Source: Stenotrophomonas indicatrix
Lineage (GTDB): Bacteria > Pseudomonadota > Gammaproteobacteria > Xanthomonadales > Xanthomonadaceae
DNA: 64,000 bases
Reading direction: 5' to 3'
Assembly: GCF_002750975.1 (NCBI RefSeq)
Contig: NZ_PEJS01000001.1
Location: 2,914,001-2,978,000, forward strand
Under the pieces are notes generated by a model, which saw nothing but the letters and a program-made list of their open reading frames with translations, searched no databases and had not been told where the DNA came from. Numbering within the stretch: position 1 is the stretch's first letter; every line of letters begins with the position of its first letter. This document shows positions 49,928-59,900 of this stretch, piece after piece. Position numbers and translations under genes: made by a program.

Positions 49928-50923
49928 ATGGCCCCCACCACCCCGTTCACCGCCTTCCGCATCGAAAAAGACGACGCCGGCTACCGCAGCGGCCTGGTCC
50001 CGCTGCGTCTGGACGACCTCAACCCCGGCCAGGTGCTGATCCGCGCCCACTGGTCCTCGGTCAACTACAAGGATGCCCTGGCCGGCACCGGCAAAGGCCG
50101 CATCCTGCGCCGCTTCCCGCTGGTGGGCGGGATCGACGTGGCCGGCACGGTGGTCGCCTCCACCGATCCGGCCTGGCGCGAGGGTGATGCGGTACTTGCC
50201 ACCGGCTGTGGCCTCAGCGAAACCCGTGATGGCGGCTACAGCCAGTACGTGCGACTGGAATCGAGCGCGGTCATCGCCCAGCCGGCGGGCTTGAGCCCAC
50301 GCGAGGCGATGGTACTGGGCACCGCCGGCTTCACCGCCGCGCTGGCGCTGCTGCGCCTGCAGGACAACCGGCAGACGCCCGAGCTTGGGCCACTGGCGGT
50401 TACCGGCGCCAGCGGTGGGGTCGGGGCACTGGCCGTGGACATCTTCAGCCGCGCCGGCTATGCCGTACACGCGATCAGCGGCAAACCGGAACAGAGCGAC
50501 TTCCTGCGCGGTATCGGTGCTGCCGAGGTGCTGCCGCGTGACGCCCTTGCCGACACCGGTCCGCTGCAGTCGGCACGTTTCGGCGGTGGCCTGGACAACG
50601 CCGGCGGGCCGATGCTGGCCAGTCTGCTGGCCCAGACCGTGCCTTACGGCAGCGTGGTCAGTGCGGGACTGGCCGCCAGCCCGACGCTGGACATGACCGT
50701 GATGCCCTTCATCCTGCGCGGTGTCTCGCTGCTCGGCGTTTCGTCGGCCAATGCCCCGCGCGCGCTGCGCGAAGAAGTGTGGGCACGCTTGGGTGACGCG
50801 TGGAAACCGCAGCACCTGGACCGCATCTGCACCGCCGAAGTCGGTCTGGACGGTCTGCCTGCGGTGTTCGATCGCATGCTGGCGGGCGGCTCGCTTGGCC
50901 GCACGGTGGTGCGGATCGACTGA
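49928..50923 (+). CDS. YhdH/AcuI-type zinc-free quinone oxidoreductase
   Basis: This 331-residue medium-chain dehydrogenase/reductase of the YhdH/YhfP family includes acrylyl-CoA reductase AcuI. The N-terminal GroES-like domain has SSVNYKDALAGTGKG and the NADPH domain has TGASGGVGALAVDIF. The cysteines that bind structural and catalytic zinc in alcohol dehydrogenases are missing, as usual in this family. A role in detoxifying acrylyl-CoA or other enoyl compounds is possible but not proven. It diverges from hflK. Confidence 0.92.
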   Translation: MAPTTPFTAFRIEKDDAGYRSGLVPLRLDDLNPGQVLIRAHWSSVNYKDALAGTGKGRILRRFPLVGGIDVAGTVVASTDPAWREGDAVLATGCGLSETRDGGYSQYVRLESSAVIAQPAGLSPREAMVLGTAGFTAALALLRLQDNRQTPELGPLAVTGASGGVGALAVDIFSRAGYAVHAISGKPEQSDFLRGIGAAEVLPRDALADTGPLQSARFGGGLDNAGGPMLASLLAQTVPYGSVVSAGLAASPTLDMTVMPFILRGVSLLGVSSANAPRALREEVWARLGDAWKPQHLDRICTAEVGLDGLPAVFDRMLAGGSLGRTVVRID

Positions 50924-51011
50924 ACGTCGCAGGCAGGCGACGGACGGCAGCCGTCGCCCTCCCGCCAACAGGATGCCGGCACTACACTTCCGGCATCACA
51001 TGGGGAACAAC

Positions 51012-51383
51012 ATGGCACGCATTCTGATCGTCGACGACTCACCGTCGCAGCTGTTGGGGATACAGCGCATCGTCGAGAAGCTCGGGCACCAGATCCTGAC
51101 CGCCACCGATGGTGCGGCCGGGGTGGAGACCGCCAAGGCCGAGCTGCCCGACCTGGTGCTGATGGACGTGGTGATGCCCAACCTCAATGGCTTCCAGGCG
51201 ACCCGCACGCTCGCCCGCGATGAGGCGACCCGGCACATTCCGGTGATCCTGGTGACCACCAAGGACCAGGACACCGACCGCATGTGGGGCATGCGCCAGG
51301 GCGCCAAGGCCTACATCACCAAGCCGTTCTCGGAAGACGAACTGTCCGAAGTGCTGGAGCGGGTGTTCGCCGGTCAAGGCTGA
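51012..51383 (+). CDS. pilH: Single-domain response regulator, PilH-like
   Basis: The 123-residue receiver-only protein begins MARILIVDDSPSQLLGIQRI. The phospho-acceptor Asp is in DLVLMDVVMPNLNG and the conserved Lys in AYITKPFSEDEL. The sequence closely resembles xanthomonad PilH, a regulator of twitching motility in the Pil-Chp chemotaxis-like system. No pilG, pilI, pilJ or chpA genes are adjacent, so it is an orphan here. GGGAA precedes ATG 51012; ATG at 51000 would add four residues. Confidence 0.85.
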   Translation: MARILIVDDSPSQLLGIQRIVEKLGHQILTATDGAAGVETAKAELPDLVLMDVVMPNLNGFQATRTLARDEATRHIPVILVTTKDQDTDRMWGMRQGAKAYITKPFSEDELSEVLERVFAGQG

Positions 51384-51394
51384 CCCACCGCTCC

Positions 51395-51502
51395 GGTAGA
51401 CGCCAACCTTGGTTGGCACGCCTCTGCTCTGGTAGGTGCCAACCTTGGTTGGCACGCCTTTGCTCTGGTAGATGCCAACCTTGGTTGGCACGCCTCTGCC
51501 GG
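51395..51502 (+). repeat. Three-copy 36-bp tandem REP repeat
   Basis: Units begin at 51395, 51431 and 51467, exactly 36 bases apart. Each holds the palindrome GCCAACC-TT-GGTTGGC preceded by GGTAG and followed by ACGCCTYTGCTCT. The units differ at two or three positions. A CCGGCC-A-G-CGGCCGG palindrome (about 51498-51513) and a GTGCGGACC-GT-GGTCCGCAC palindrome follow before the cbpA stop. Confidence 0.9.
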
Positions 51503-51562
51503 CCAGCGGCCGGCACTACCGCAAGACGTGCGGACCGTGGTCCGCACCCACCGAAGCAGATT

Positions 51563-52453
51563 TCAGATTGTTTCGCCAAACGCCTTGGCCAGATTCCGAT
51601 AGGCCTTCTTCTGCGCGTCGTCCGTCGCCGCCGGGGCGACAATCTCCAGCTCGACGATCTGGTCGCCCTCCGGGCTGCCCGGCAGGCCGCGCCCACGCAG
51701 CCGCAGCTTGCGACCGGCGTCGGAATCGGCCGGAATCTTCAGTTCCACCGCGCCGCCCAGGGTCGGCACGCTGATGCTGGTGCCCAACGCCGCCTGCCAC
51801 GGGGTGACCGGCAGCGTGTACAGGATGTTGCGGCCGTCGACCTCGAACTGCGGATGCGCGGCGTACTCCACTTCCAGCAGCAGGTTGCCGCCGTGATTGC
51901 CCTGCCCGGCCAGGCGGATCACCTGCCCGGGACGGATGCCCTTGGGCACGCGCACGTCCAGCTGCTTGCCGTTAACGGTGATGCGCAGGCTGTCGCCGTT
52001 GTAGGCCGCCTCCAGCGGTACCGACAGCTTGGCCCGGGTATCGCGGTTGGGCGCATGGCCATGGCTGCTGAAGCCCGGGCCCGGGCCTGCGCCCTGGCCG
52101 CCGCGCTGGCGCGCGAACAGGCTCTCGAAGAAGTCGCTGAAACCACCGTTGGGGCCACCGCCGCCGAACACTTCCTCGAAATTGAAACCGCCACCGCCGT
52201 AGTTCGGCGGCACGTTGAATTCCTCGCCCGGGCGATAGCCCTGCGCACGCAACTGGTCATAGGCCGCGCGCTTCTCGGGATCGCGCAACGCCTCGTAGGC
52301 CTCGTTGATGGCCTTGAACTTGTCCTCGGCCCCGGCCTCCTTGCTGACGTCCGGGTGGTACTTGCGTGCCAGCCGGCGATAGGCGGTCTTGATCTCCGCC
52401 TCGCCCGCGCTCGGTTCCACCCCCAGGGTGGCGTAATAATCCTTGAATTCCAT
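51563..52453 (-). CDS. cbpA: DnaJ-type co-chaperone, CbpA-like
   Basis: This 296-residue J-domain protein stimulates DnaK and may bind curved DNA. The J domain (5-70) has the invariant HPD at 33-35. A Gly/Phe-rich linker (about 85-125) follows, then two DnaJ C-terminal peptide-binding domains (RVPKGIRPGQVIRLAGQG). The zinc-finger CXXCXGXG repeats of DnaJ are absent, as in CbpA. It is translated from ATG 52453; CbmA-type modulator (cbpM) is not adjacent. Confidence 0.92.
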   Translation of the reverse strand: MEFKDYYATLGVEPSAGEAEIKTAYRRLARKYHPDVSKEAGAEDKFKAINEAYEALRDPEKRAAYDQLRAQGYRPGEEFNVPPNYGGGGFNFEEVFGGGGPNGGFSDFFESLFARQRGGQGAGPGPGFSSHGHAPNRDTRAKLSVPLEAAYNGDSLRITVNGKQLDVRVPKGIRPGQVIRLAGQGNHGGNLLLEVEYAAHPQFEVDGRNILYTLPVTPWQAALGTSISVPTLGGAVELKIPADSDAGRKLRLRGRGLPGSPEGDQIVELEIVAPAATDDAQKKAYRNLAKAFGETI

Positions 52454-52712
52454 CCAGCTACCTCGATTCGCTTCGGCCGCGCCGGTGGGCGCCGCCCCGG
52501 GTTCATTCTACGCGCCGGCGATGCTACGCCGCCGGTCGTGCGGCGACGGTGAGGCCGACTGATCCAGCGCAATGCGCCTGCCATCGCCCGGCCCCATGCT
52601 GTGGCTGACCGCCCGCCGCGGACGACGGAGATGGGGTGTATACATGGGTTTTCCAATGTCTTGACGCGTCCGTCCCCTCCTGGCCCCTACCCTCACCCAG
52701 CAAGGAGTTCCC

Positions 52713-53195
52713 ATGACCATCCATGTCGGCGACCGTATTCCGGAAGTCACTCTCAAGCGCATCCGCGAAGGCATCGAGACCCTCGATACCCACGCCCTGT
52801 TCGACGGGCGCAAGGTGGTGCTGTTCGCCGTGCCCGGTGCGTTCACCCCCACCTGCTCGGCCCGCCACCTGCCCGGGTACGTGGAAAAGTTCGAGGCGTT
52901 CCGCCATCGCGGCATCGATGTCTACTGCGTGGCGGTCAACGACCCGTTCGTGATGAAAGCCTGGGCCACCGACCAGCACGTACCCGACGGTCTGCTGATG
53001 TTGTCCGACGGCAATGCCGAACTGACCCGTGCACTTGGCCTGGAGCTGGATGCAAGTTCATCCGGCATGGGCACGCGTTCGCGTCGCTTTGCCCTGTACG
53101 TGGTGGACGGCACGGTGCGCGCGGCCTGGATCGAGGAGCCCGGCCAGTTCGAGGTGTCATCAGCCGACTACGTACTGGATCACCTGCCCACCTGA
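52713..53195 (+). CDS. Prx5-type peroxiredoxin
   Basis: This 160-residue peroxiredoxin reduces hydrogen peroxide and organic peroxides. The peroxidatic Cys48 lies in PGAFTPTCSARHLPGY and a second Cys72 (IDVYCVAVND) is at the position of the resolving cysteine in type II/Prx5 enzymes, suggesting an intramolecular disulfide. AAGGAG precedes the ATG. The ferritin-like gene follows after 30 bases, consistent with a shared peroxide/iron stress role. Confidence 0.93.
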   Translation: MTIHVGDRIPEVTLKRIREGIETLDTHALFDGRKVVLFAVPGAFTPTCSARHLPGYVEKFEAFRHRGIDVYCVAVNDPFVMKAWATDQHVPDGLLMLSDGNAELTRALGLELDASSSGMGTRSRRFALYVVDGTVRAAWIEEPGQFEVSSADYVLDHLPT

Positions 53196-53225
53196 AACCC
53201 TGACTGCAGAGGAAACCGGCCAGCC

Positions 53226-53807
53226 ATGTCCAACAAGCCAGCCAAAGCCAGCAACACCTCCCCTTCCGCCAAGGTCGCTGGCATCAGTGATCGCCAGACC
53301 CTGCGCGAGCGGGCACGGAAGAACATCGAAGACGGAGCGATCACCGACAGCTACAGCGCCGACCGCAAGGTGGTGATCAAGCTGCTCAACGACGCGCTGG
53401 CCACCGAATATGTATGCGTGCTGCGCTATTACCGGCACTACTTCATGGCCAAGGGCATGCTGGCCGATGCGGTCAAGGACGAGTTCCTCGAGCACGCACA
53501 ACAGGAGCAGGCGCACGCCGGCAAGCTGGCCGAACGCATCGTCCAGCTCGGCGGCGAGCCTGACCTCAATCCGGACACGCTGACCGCACGCTCGCACGCC
53601 GAATACAAGGAAGGCAGCGACCTGCGCGACATGGTCCGCGAGAATCTGGTGGCCGAGCGCATCGCCATCGACAGCTACCGCGAGATGATCAACTTCATCG
53701 GCGACAGCGATACCACCACCAAGCGCATCCTGGAGGAGATCCTGGCGCAGGAGGAGGAGCACGCCGATGAGTTCGCCGACCTGCTGGATGGCTGGATCGG
53801 GGAGTAG
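53226..53807 (+). CDS. Ferritin-like (bacterioferritin/Dps-related) protein
   Basis: The 193-residue protein has a four-helix bundle with likely di-iron ligands Glu61 (ALATEYV), Glu94/His97 (EQAHAGKL), Glu144 (LVAERIAIDSYREM) and Glu178/His179 (QEEEHADEF). The first 40 residues are a Ser/Ala/Lys-rich extension that might touch DNA, as in Dps. It would oxidise and store iron, limiting Fenton chemistry. It follows the peroxiredoxin on the same strand and precedes the long repeat array. Confidence 0.88.
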   Translation: MSNKPAKASNTSPSAKVAGISDRQTLRERARKNIEDGAITDSYSADRKVVIKLLNDALATEYVCVLRYYRHYFMAKGMLADAVKDEFLEHAQQEQAHAGKLAERIVQLGGEPDLNPDTLTARSHAEYKEGSDLRDMVRENLVAERIAIDSYREMINFIGDSDTTTKRILEEILAQEEEHADEFADLLDGWIGE

Positions 53808-53835
53808 CGCCAGGCCATGCCCGGGCGAACGCCCT

Positions 53836-54480
53836 GGTAGTCGCCCACCTTGGTGGGCGGCTTCCGCGCGTGCCAACCAAGGTTGGCAACTACCGGGTCC
53901 TGGTGGATCGGTAGCGCCGGGCCGTGCCAGCGAACGCCCTGGTAGATGCCCACCTTGGTGGGCGGCGTCTGCGCGTGCCAACCAAGGTTGGCACCTACCG
54001 GGTCATGGTGGACCGGTAGCGCCGGGCCATGCCAGCGAACGTCCTGGTAGTCGCCCACCTTGGTGGGCGGCTTCTGCGCGTGCCACCACGGTTGGCACCT
54101 ACCGGGTCATGGTGGACCGGTAGCGCCCTTCCATGTCAGCGAACGCCTGGTAGTCGCCCACCTTGGTGGGCGGCTTCCGCGCGTGCCAACCAAGGTTGGC
54201 ACCTACCGGGTCATGGTGGACCGGTAGCGCCGGGCCATGCCAGCGAACGCCCTGGTAGTTGCCCACCTTGGTGGGCGGCGTCTGCGCGTGCCAACTAAGG
54301 TTGGCACCTACCGGGTCCTGGTGGACTGCCGGGTCATGGTGGACCGGTAGCGCCGGGCCATGCCCGGCGAACGCCCTGGTAGTCGCCCACCTTGGTGGGC
54401 AGCGTCTGCGTGTGCCAACCAAGGTTGGCACCTACCGGGTCTTGGCGGACCGGTAGCGCCGGGCCATGCCCGGCGGGTTG
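53836..54480 (+). repeat. Six-unit tandem array of composite REP repeats
   Basis: Units begin at 53836, 53941, 54046, 54149, 54254 and 54378; periods are 105, 105, 103, 105 and 124. Each unit contains three palindromes: GTCGCCCACC-TT-GGTGGGC, GTGCCAACC-AA-GGTTGGCAC and GTAGCGCCGGGCCATGCC. In the first five units the third palindrome is cut short (GCCAGCGAAC); only the last is whole. The 124-base period has a 19-base internal duplication. No gene is convincing here. Confidence 0.93.
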
Positions 54481-54500
54481 GTGCCCGATCACGTGACATC

Positions 54501-54524
54501 CGCCGGGCATGGCCCGGCGCTACC
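54501..54524 (-). repeat. SMAG element that supplies the pbpC stop codon
   Basis: An inverted GTAGCGCCGGGCCATGCC element overlaps the 3' end of pbpC. The TAG of its GTAG head is the in-frame stop of pbpC (54520-54522). Confidence 0.88.
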
Positions 54525-56913
54525 GCAGCACGTTGAACCGTACCTGCGTCCAGGCGCCGTCAGCAGCCAGCGCGGTCAACGTATGCGCCCCCGGATCGGC
54601 GAACTCGCGCTGCATCAGCTGCGCACCGCGCGTCTGCGCGATCCATCGACCATCCAGCAGCCAGTCCACGGCCTGTTCGCTGCCCAATGCGCGCAGCTGC
54701 AGGCGTACGCCGTGTTCGGCATTGGGTGCACGCGCCAGCGTCGCGCCTTCATTGAGGCCATCGATATGCAGGGCCACGCTGGCCTCGCGACCATCATCGC
54801 GACAGTCCGGCGACAGTGCGGGAAGCTGTGAGGCATCGCGGGTGGCCTTGGGTAGCCAGGGTGACAACAGCGCCGGCCATCGCGCGATTTCCCGCGCGAC
54901 TTCCTCATGCGGCGCGCTGCAATCAGCCGATACGCGCAGTCCGGTGCGCGCGTCAGCCAGGTAGCGTTGGCGGCCAGGCTGCCATCGCCGTGCCTCGCGT
55001 TCGGGGAACGTCGGCGGTGCCGCACCGTCCAGCAGATAGGCCGACAGGCGTCGCTGGCAGAGTGCCGCTGGCAACCCTTCGGCCAGTTCTCCAGTTGGCC
55101 AGCAGATGTCTGCCTGGGTCACGCTGGCCGGCATCGGCGCGGCCGCCGCATCGCCGCGTTGGCGCGGCAGGCTGTCGACCACCTCGAACATCAACGGCAA
55201 GGCGGTGACCGCGCCGTACTGCCCCGGCAACGGCGTGCCATCGGGGCGCCCCACCCACACGCCCACGGTGTAGTGGCGGGTACTGCCGATCGCCCACGCA
55301 TCGCGGTAGCCATAGCTGGTTCCGGTCTTCCAGGCCACGCGCGGCCGCCCGCCAACGTCGAACGTGCCAACGCCGTACCCCGGGCGCGGATTCGATTCCA
55401 GCATCTCGCGCACGATCCAGCTGGCACCGGGCGAAGCCAGCCGCCGCTCGATCATCGGTTCGTCATCGGTGTAGCGCACGCGGCCGGCAATGCCGTTGCG
55501 GTTGAGCGCAGCGAACGCACCGACCAGGTCTTCCAGCCGTGCGCCGGTGCCGCCGAGGATCAGCGACAGATTGGGCGAACTGCCCGGCGGGAAGCGCAAC
55601 TGGATGCCGGCGTGCGACAGGCGCGCGGCGAAGCGTGCCGCACCTACCCGCTGCAGCAGGTCGACCGACGGCACGTTCAGCGACAGGCGCAGCGCACTGG
55701 CAGCACTGACCGGCCCGTTGAAGGCCATGTCGAAGTTGCCCGGCCGATAGCTGCCGAAGCTCTGCGGCGCATCCACCAGCAAGCTCTCGGAATGGATCAG
55801 GCCATCATCGAGTGCCATCGCATACAGAAACGGCTTCAGCGTGGAGCCCGGCGAGCGCCAGGCCTGCACCATGTCCACGTGGCCCAGCCGTTGCCGATCA
55901 CCGAAAGACAGCGTGCCGACATACGCACGCGCCTGCAGGGTCTGGTTGTCGACCACCAGCAGTGCGGCTGACGTGCGCTCGGGCAGCGTGGAGAAATAGC
56001 TGGCCACGCGCTCTTCAAGGGTGCGCTGCAGGCCGATGTCGATGCTGCTCTGGATCCGCGCCTGCCCTGGATGCGCCGAGTGCAGGCGCTGGGCCAGCAG
56101 TGCCGCGTGCAGTGGTGGACGCAGCGAGCGTGCGACCACGTTCTCGATGCGCGCATCTTCCACTTCCTCCGGCGTCCATGCGCCGAGCTCGGCCATGCGC
56201 GCCAGTACCTTGTCGCGAGCCTTCTGCGCGGCTTCGGGATGACGATCCGGGCGCAAACGGCTGGGTGCCTGTGGCAGCACCGCCAGCAACGCGGCCTCGG
56301 CATGCGAAAGCTGCGCGGCCGGCTTACCGAGGTAGGCCCAGCTGGCCGCCTCCACGCCTTCGATGGTGCCACCGTAGGGCGCGCGCTCCAGATACAACGC
56401 GAGGATCTCGCGCTTGGACAGGTGCACCTCAAGCTGCACCGCACGCAGCATCTGCTTCAGCTTGCCCCAGGGCGTGCGCGTATGCGGATCGAGAATGCGC
56501 GCCACCTGCATGGTCAGGGTCGAGCCTCCGGAGACGATGCGGCCACCTCGCAGAAGCTGCCCACCGGCACGCAGGATCGCCAGCGGATTGATGCCCGGGT
56601 GCTGCCAGAACCAGCGATCCTCGTAGGTCAGCAGCGCCTGCAGGTACAGCGGCGACACGCTGTCGACCGACGCCGGATAGCGCCACACGCCCTCGGCATC
56701 GGCGAACGCCCGCATCGGGCTGCCGTCAGCGGCGACCACCAGCGTGCTGGTGTCGCGTTGCCGGGGCAACGGCGGCGGGAAGGCGAAATCCAGTACCAGC
56801 AGCAGCACCAGCAACGCCGTCGTGCCCCAGCGCAGCCACGGCCACAGCGGTTGCAGCCGCTGCCGCAGGCGCGGCAGCCGCGTTTTCAGCGATCTCACCT
56901 TCATCCACGGCAT
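54520..56913 (-). CDS. pbpC: Penicillin-binding protein 1C
   Basis: The 797-residue bifunctional wall synthase has an N-terminal membrane helix (about 29-47), a glycosyltransferase domain (catalytic Glu98 in YEDRWFWQHPGINP, SGGSTLTMQVAR), a transpeptidase domain (SPGSTLKPF with SxxK, RLSLNVPSVDL with SxN, KTGTSYGYRDAW with KTG) and a C-terminal PBP1C-specific domain. It follows the alpha-2-macroglobulin gene by 40 bases, a conserved pairing. ATG 56904 is an alternative start. Its stop codon lies in a REP element. Confidence 0.96.
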   Translation of the reverse strand: MPWMKVRSLKTRLPRLRQRLQPLWPWLRWGTTALLVLLLVLDFAFPPPLPRQRDTSTLVVAADGSPMRAFADAEGVWRYPASVDSVSPLYLQALLTYEDRWFWQHPGINPLAILRAGGQLLRGGRIVSGGSTLTMQVARILDPHTRTPWGKLKQMLRAVQLEVHLSKREILALYLERAPYGGTIEGVEAASWAYLGKPAAQLSHAEAALLAVLPQAPSRLRPDRHPEAAQKARDKVLARMAELGAWTPEEVEDARIENVVARSLRPPLHAALLAQRLHSAHPGQARIQSSIDIGLQRTLEERVASYFSTLPERTSAALLVVDNQTLQARAYVGTLSFGDRQRLGHVDMVQAWRSPGSTLKPFLYAMALDDGLIHSESLLVDAPQSFGSYRPGNFDMAFNGPVSAASALRLSLNVPSVDLLQRVGAARFAARLSHAGIQLRFPPGSSPNLSLILGGTGARLEDLVGAFAALNRNGIAGRVRYTDDEPMIERRLASPGASWIVREMLESNPRPGYGVGTFDVGGRPRVAWKTGTSYGYRDAWAIGSTRHYTVGVWVGRPDGTPLPGQYGAVTALPLMFEVVDSLPRQRGDAAAAPMPASVTQADICWPTGELAEGLPAALCQRRLSAYLLDGAAPPTFPEREARRWQPGRQRYLADARTGLRVSADCSAPHEEVAREIARWPALLSPWLPKATRDASQLPALSPDCRDDGREASVALHIDGLNEGATLARAPNAEHGVRLQLRALGSEQAVDWLLDGRWIAQTRGAQLMQREFADPGAHTLTALAADGAWTQVRFNVLR

Positions 56914-56953
56914 CCAGTGGGACGGGCCGCGCCGTCGCGGCCCGTCCGCACGA

Positions 56954-59900
56954 TCACGGCTGTACCACCGTCAACGTGGTCGGGCTGCTGCGGCCGACGC
57001 CACGCAGCTGCGGCCGGTACATGTCCTCCACCAGCGACGGCGGCACCGTGTAGGTACCCGGAGTGACCGCACGCACCAGGTAGAACACGTTGGCCTTGCT
57101 GCCACGCGAGAGCTTCAGCGCCGCCACGTAGCGGTCATCGCGGAACTCCTCGTGCTTGGTATCGGCCGCTTCGCTGCGGTCGCTGATGGTGATGCCATCG
57201 ACCACCACATCGGCCCACTGCTTGGCATCGCCCAGGTTGAGGTTCTCGATCTCCAGGCCTGCCGGCAGCAGGTCGGTCAGCAGCGCATCGGGCATCTCGC
57301 TGTCGGCGGTGATGGTGACGCGCACGATCAGCGCTTCGCCCTCCTTCAGCGGACGCGGCGACCACGGCTTGCCATCGGTGCCGAAGTAACTGCGCTCCAC
57401 GCCGATCACGCTGTTGTCCGGCGCCGGCGCGCTGCGCGGAATGCCGGCCACGTCGATGCTGGCGAACATCGGCGGCTGTCCCTGCGGGGTGAAGCGCACG
57501 CCCGCGGCCAGCTGCCCTGCATCGAAGTTGCGGCCAAACAGCTTGCGTTCGCCGATGGCCTCGCTGTTGCCACCGATCACCAGCTCACCGGCCACCAGCG
57601 CCTTCTGGTTGGCGGCCAGTGCCTTGCCGAGGCGGGCGATGGCCACCTGTTCCTGCGTGCTCAGCCACATCCAGCCACTATTGCGGCGCGCATCCAGGCC
57701 ACGGCCAAGATCAACCGCGCGTGCATCCCATGCCGGCTTGGCCAGCTTGTTTTCGTGGGTCAGCGCGATCATCAGCGCATCATCACGAACGGCACTGCCG
57801 TAGTCGCCGAAGTAGGACGGGCGTTCGCTGCTGGACTTGGCAAAGCCCGCCGCAAGGGCCGCCTGGCCGCGCTTGGCATCGCCCTGCAGCGACAGCGCCA
57901 CGCCCAGGTGCACCAGCGACAGACCACCCACGGCCTTGCTGCGTTCGTTGTCGTACAGCGTGCGCAGGGTACCCAGCGGCGCGCGGTTGACGCGGGCCAG
58001 CACGTAACCCGAGTACGCCTGGTTGGCGAACTTCAGGCTTTCGCGTTTTTCCTGGCCGTAGAACTGGTTGCCACCGGACAGCAGGTCTTCGCTCAGGCGG
58101 TTCAGCGCCTTCTGCAGCACGTTGTCCGGCACCGCGAAACCACCGTCCTTGGCATCGAGCAGGAACTCGGCGATGTACGGGGTCAGCCACGGGTTCACGT
58201 AGCCGTCGTCACCCCACATCGAGAAGTTGCCGTTGGCCACCTGCATCGACGCCAGGCGACCGAACGCACCTTCCATGCGCTCGCGACGGGTCTTCGCGTC
58301 CAGGCCGTCAGCGCCGAGCATGGACGACGTGGCCTGGTCCAGGATCAGCGCGGCGTAGCCCTTGCTGGTGGTCTGTTCGGCACAGCCGTACGGGTAGTTC
58401 AGCGCACCCTGCAGCGCGCTGGCGAACGGGATCGGCGGCAGCGGACTGACCAGCAGGCGGGCATTGACCGATTCGGACATCAGCCCGTCCATCAGGCTGC
58501 CATCCAGGCTCACCGCCGCCAGCGGATCGAGCGTTCGCACCTGCGAGCGCAGTACCTGCGGCCACGCCGCGCGTACCGGCAGATCGTAGCGGCGGTCGGC
58601 CTTGAAGCCGTTGCCATCCACACGCACGCGCACCTTGGCCACGCTGTGGCCCTCGCGCGCCGACAACGGGAAGCTCAACGTCGTCTTGGCATCGGCATTG
58701 AGCTGCACGCTGCGCGTGCCTTCGCCCAGGCTGAGCGGGCCTTCGCTGTCCACGCGCACGTTGAACTGACCGGGCTTGCCGGTGAAGTTCTGCACATCCA
58801 GCGTCACCGTGCTGCGGTCGCCCGGGGCGAGCACGCGCGGCATGCTGGCCTCGGCCAGGATCGGTGCGCGCACCACGGTTTCCACATCGCGCTTGCCGTA
58901 CTGGTCATCGCTGTAGACCAGCGCCGACACCCGCAGGGTGCCATTGAAATCCGGCACTTTCAGGCGAATGCGGGCAATGCCCTTGGCATCGAGCTGCACC
59001 GGGCCGGAGAACAGGTCCACGGTCTGCACGCGCGCGGTCGGCCGCTTGGCCTGCGGCAACGCCTGCAGCGCCATGTCGCCGCCGAACTTCAGCTTGCCGC
59101 TGCCGCCGTCGAAGCTCTCGATCACCCGGCTGTAGATGTCATAGGCATCGATGCCGAGGCGGCGCTGGGCGAAGAAGTGCGCGCCGGCATCGGGCACCGG
59201 GAAGCGGGTGATGTTGAGAATGCCCACATCCACGGCCGAAACAGTGACGTGCGCGACCTTGCCGGCCAGCTGCGGTGCGCTGACCGTCACTGGCAGGTCC
59301 TGCTCCGGTCGCATCTGCTTGGGCGCGGCCAGGCCGACGGCCACGGTGCGGCCCTTGCGGTCCATCGGCACGTGCACCACGCCCACCGCGCGGGCCGGGG
59401 TGATCTTGCTCGGCGCACTGCCACCGCGGAACACCAGCGCGGTGATGTAGACGTCGTGGCGCTCCCAATCGGCGGTGACCGGGATCTTGTAGGTGGCACC
59501 GGGCTTGGCGTCGATGTCCTGCACGTACAGCATGCGGTCGGTCTCGACCATCAGCACGCCCTTGCCGGCATGCGGCGGGGTCACCGTCACTTCCAGGGTA
59601 TCGCCGGCCTTGTAGCCGGTCTTGTCCAGGCCCAGCTTGACCTTGTCCGGGCGGGCATCGAGGCCACGGTTGTCATCGCCCCAGCTCCAGCCGGCCCGGA
59701 ACGGATAACGGCTGGTCAGGCCGGTGGACGGATCGAACACGTCCACCCGGTACTCGCCCCACTCCACCGGGAAGTCGAAGGCCACCGCGCTGCCGCCGGC
59801 ATCGACGGTACGGGTTTCCTTGTTTTCGAAGCGGCGGGTGAAATCGTAGTCCCAGCGGTTGTCGTTGAAGGTCCAGTGGTAGTCGCGCAGCTCGCGCACC

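Noticed and set aside
51395..51502. Possible CRISPR array because the repeat period is 36 bases.
   Set aside because: The units are contiguous, with no unique spacers and no cas genes. They match the REP palindrome found elsewhere in the window.
53767..54456. Several open frames of 60-130 codons in the repeat array.
   Set aside because: Most units are 105 bases, a multiple of three, so any open frame repeats without stops. The translations are just repeated palindromes with no ribosome site.
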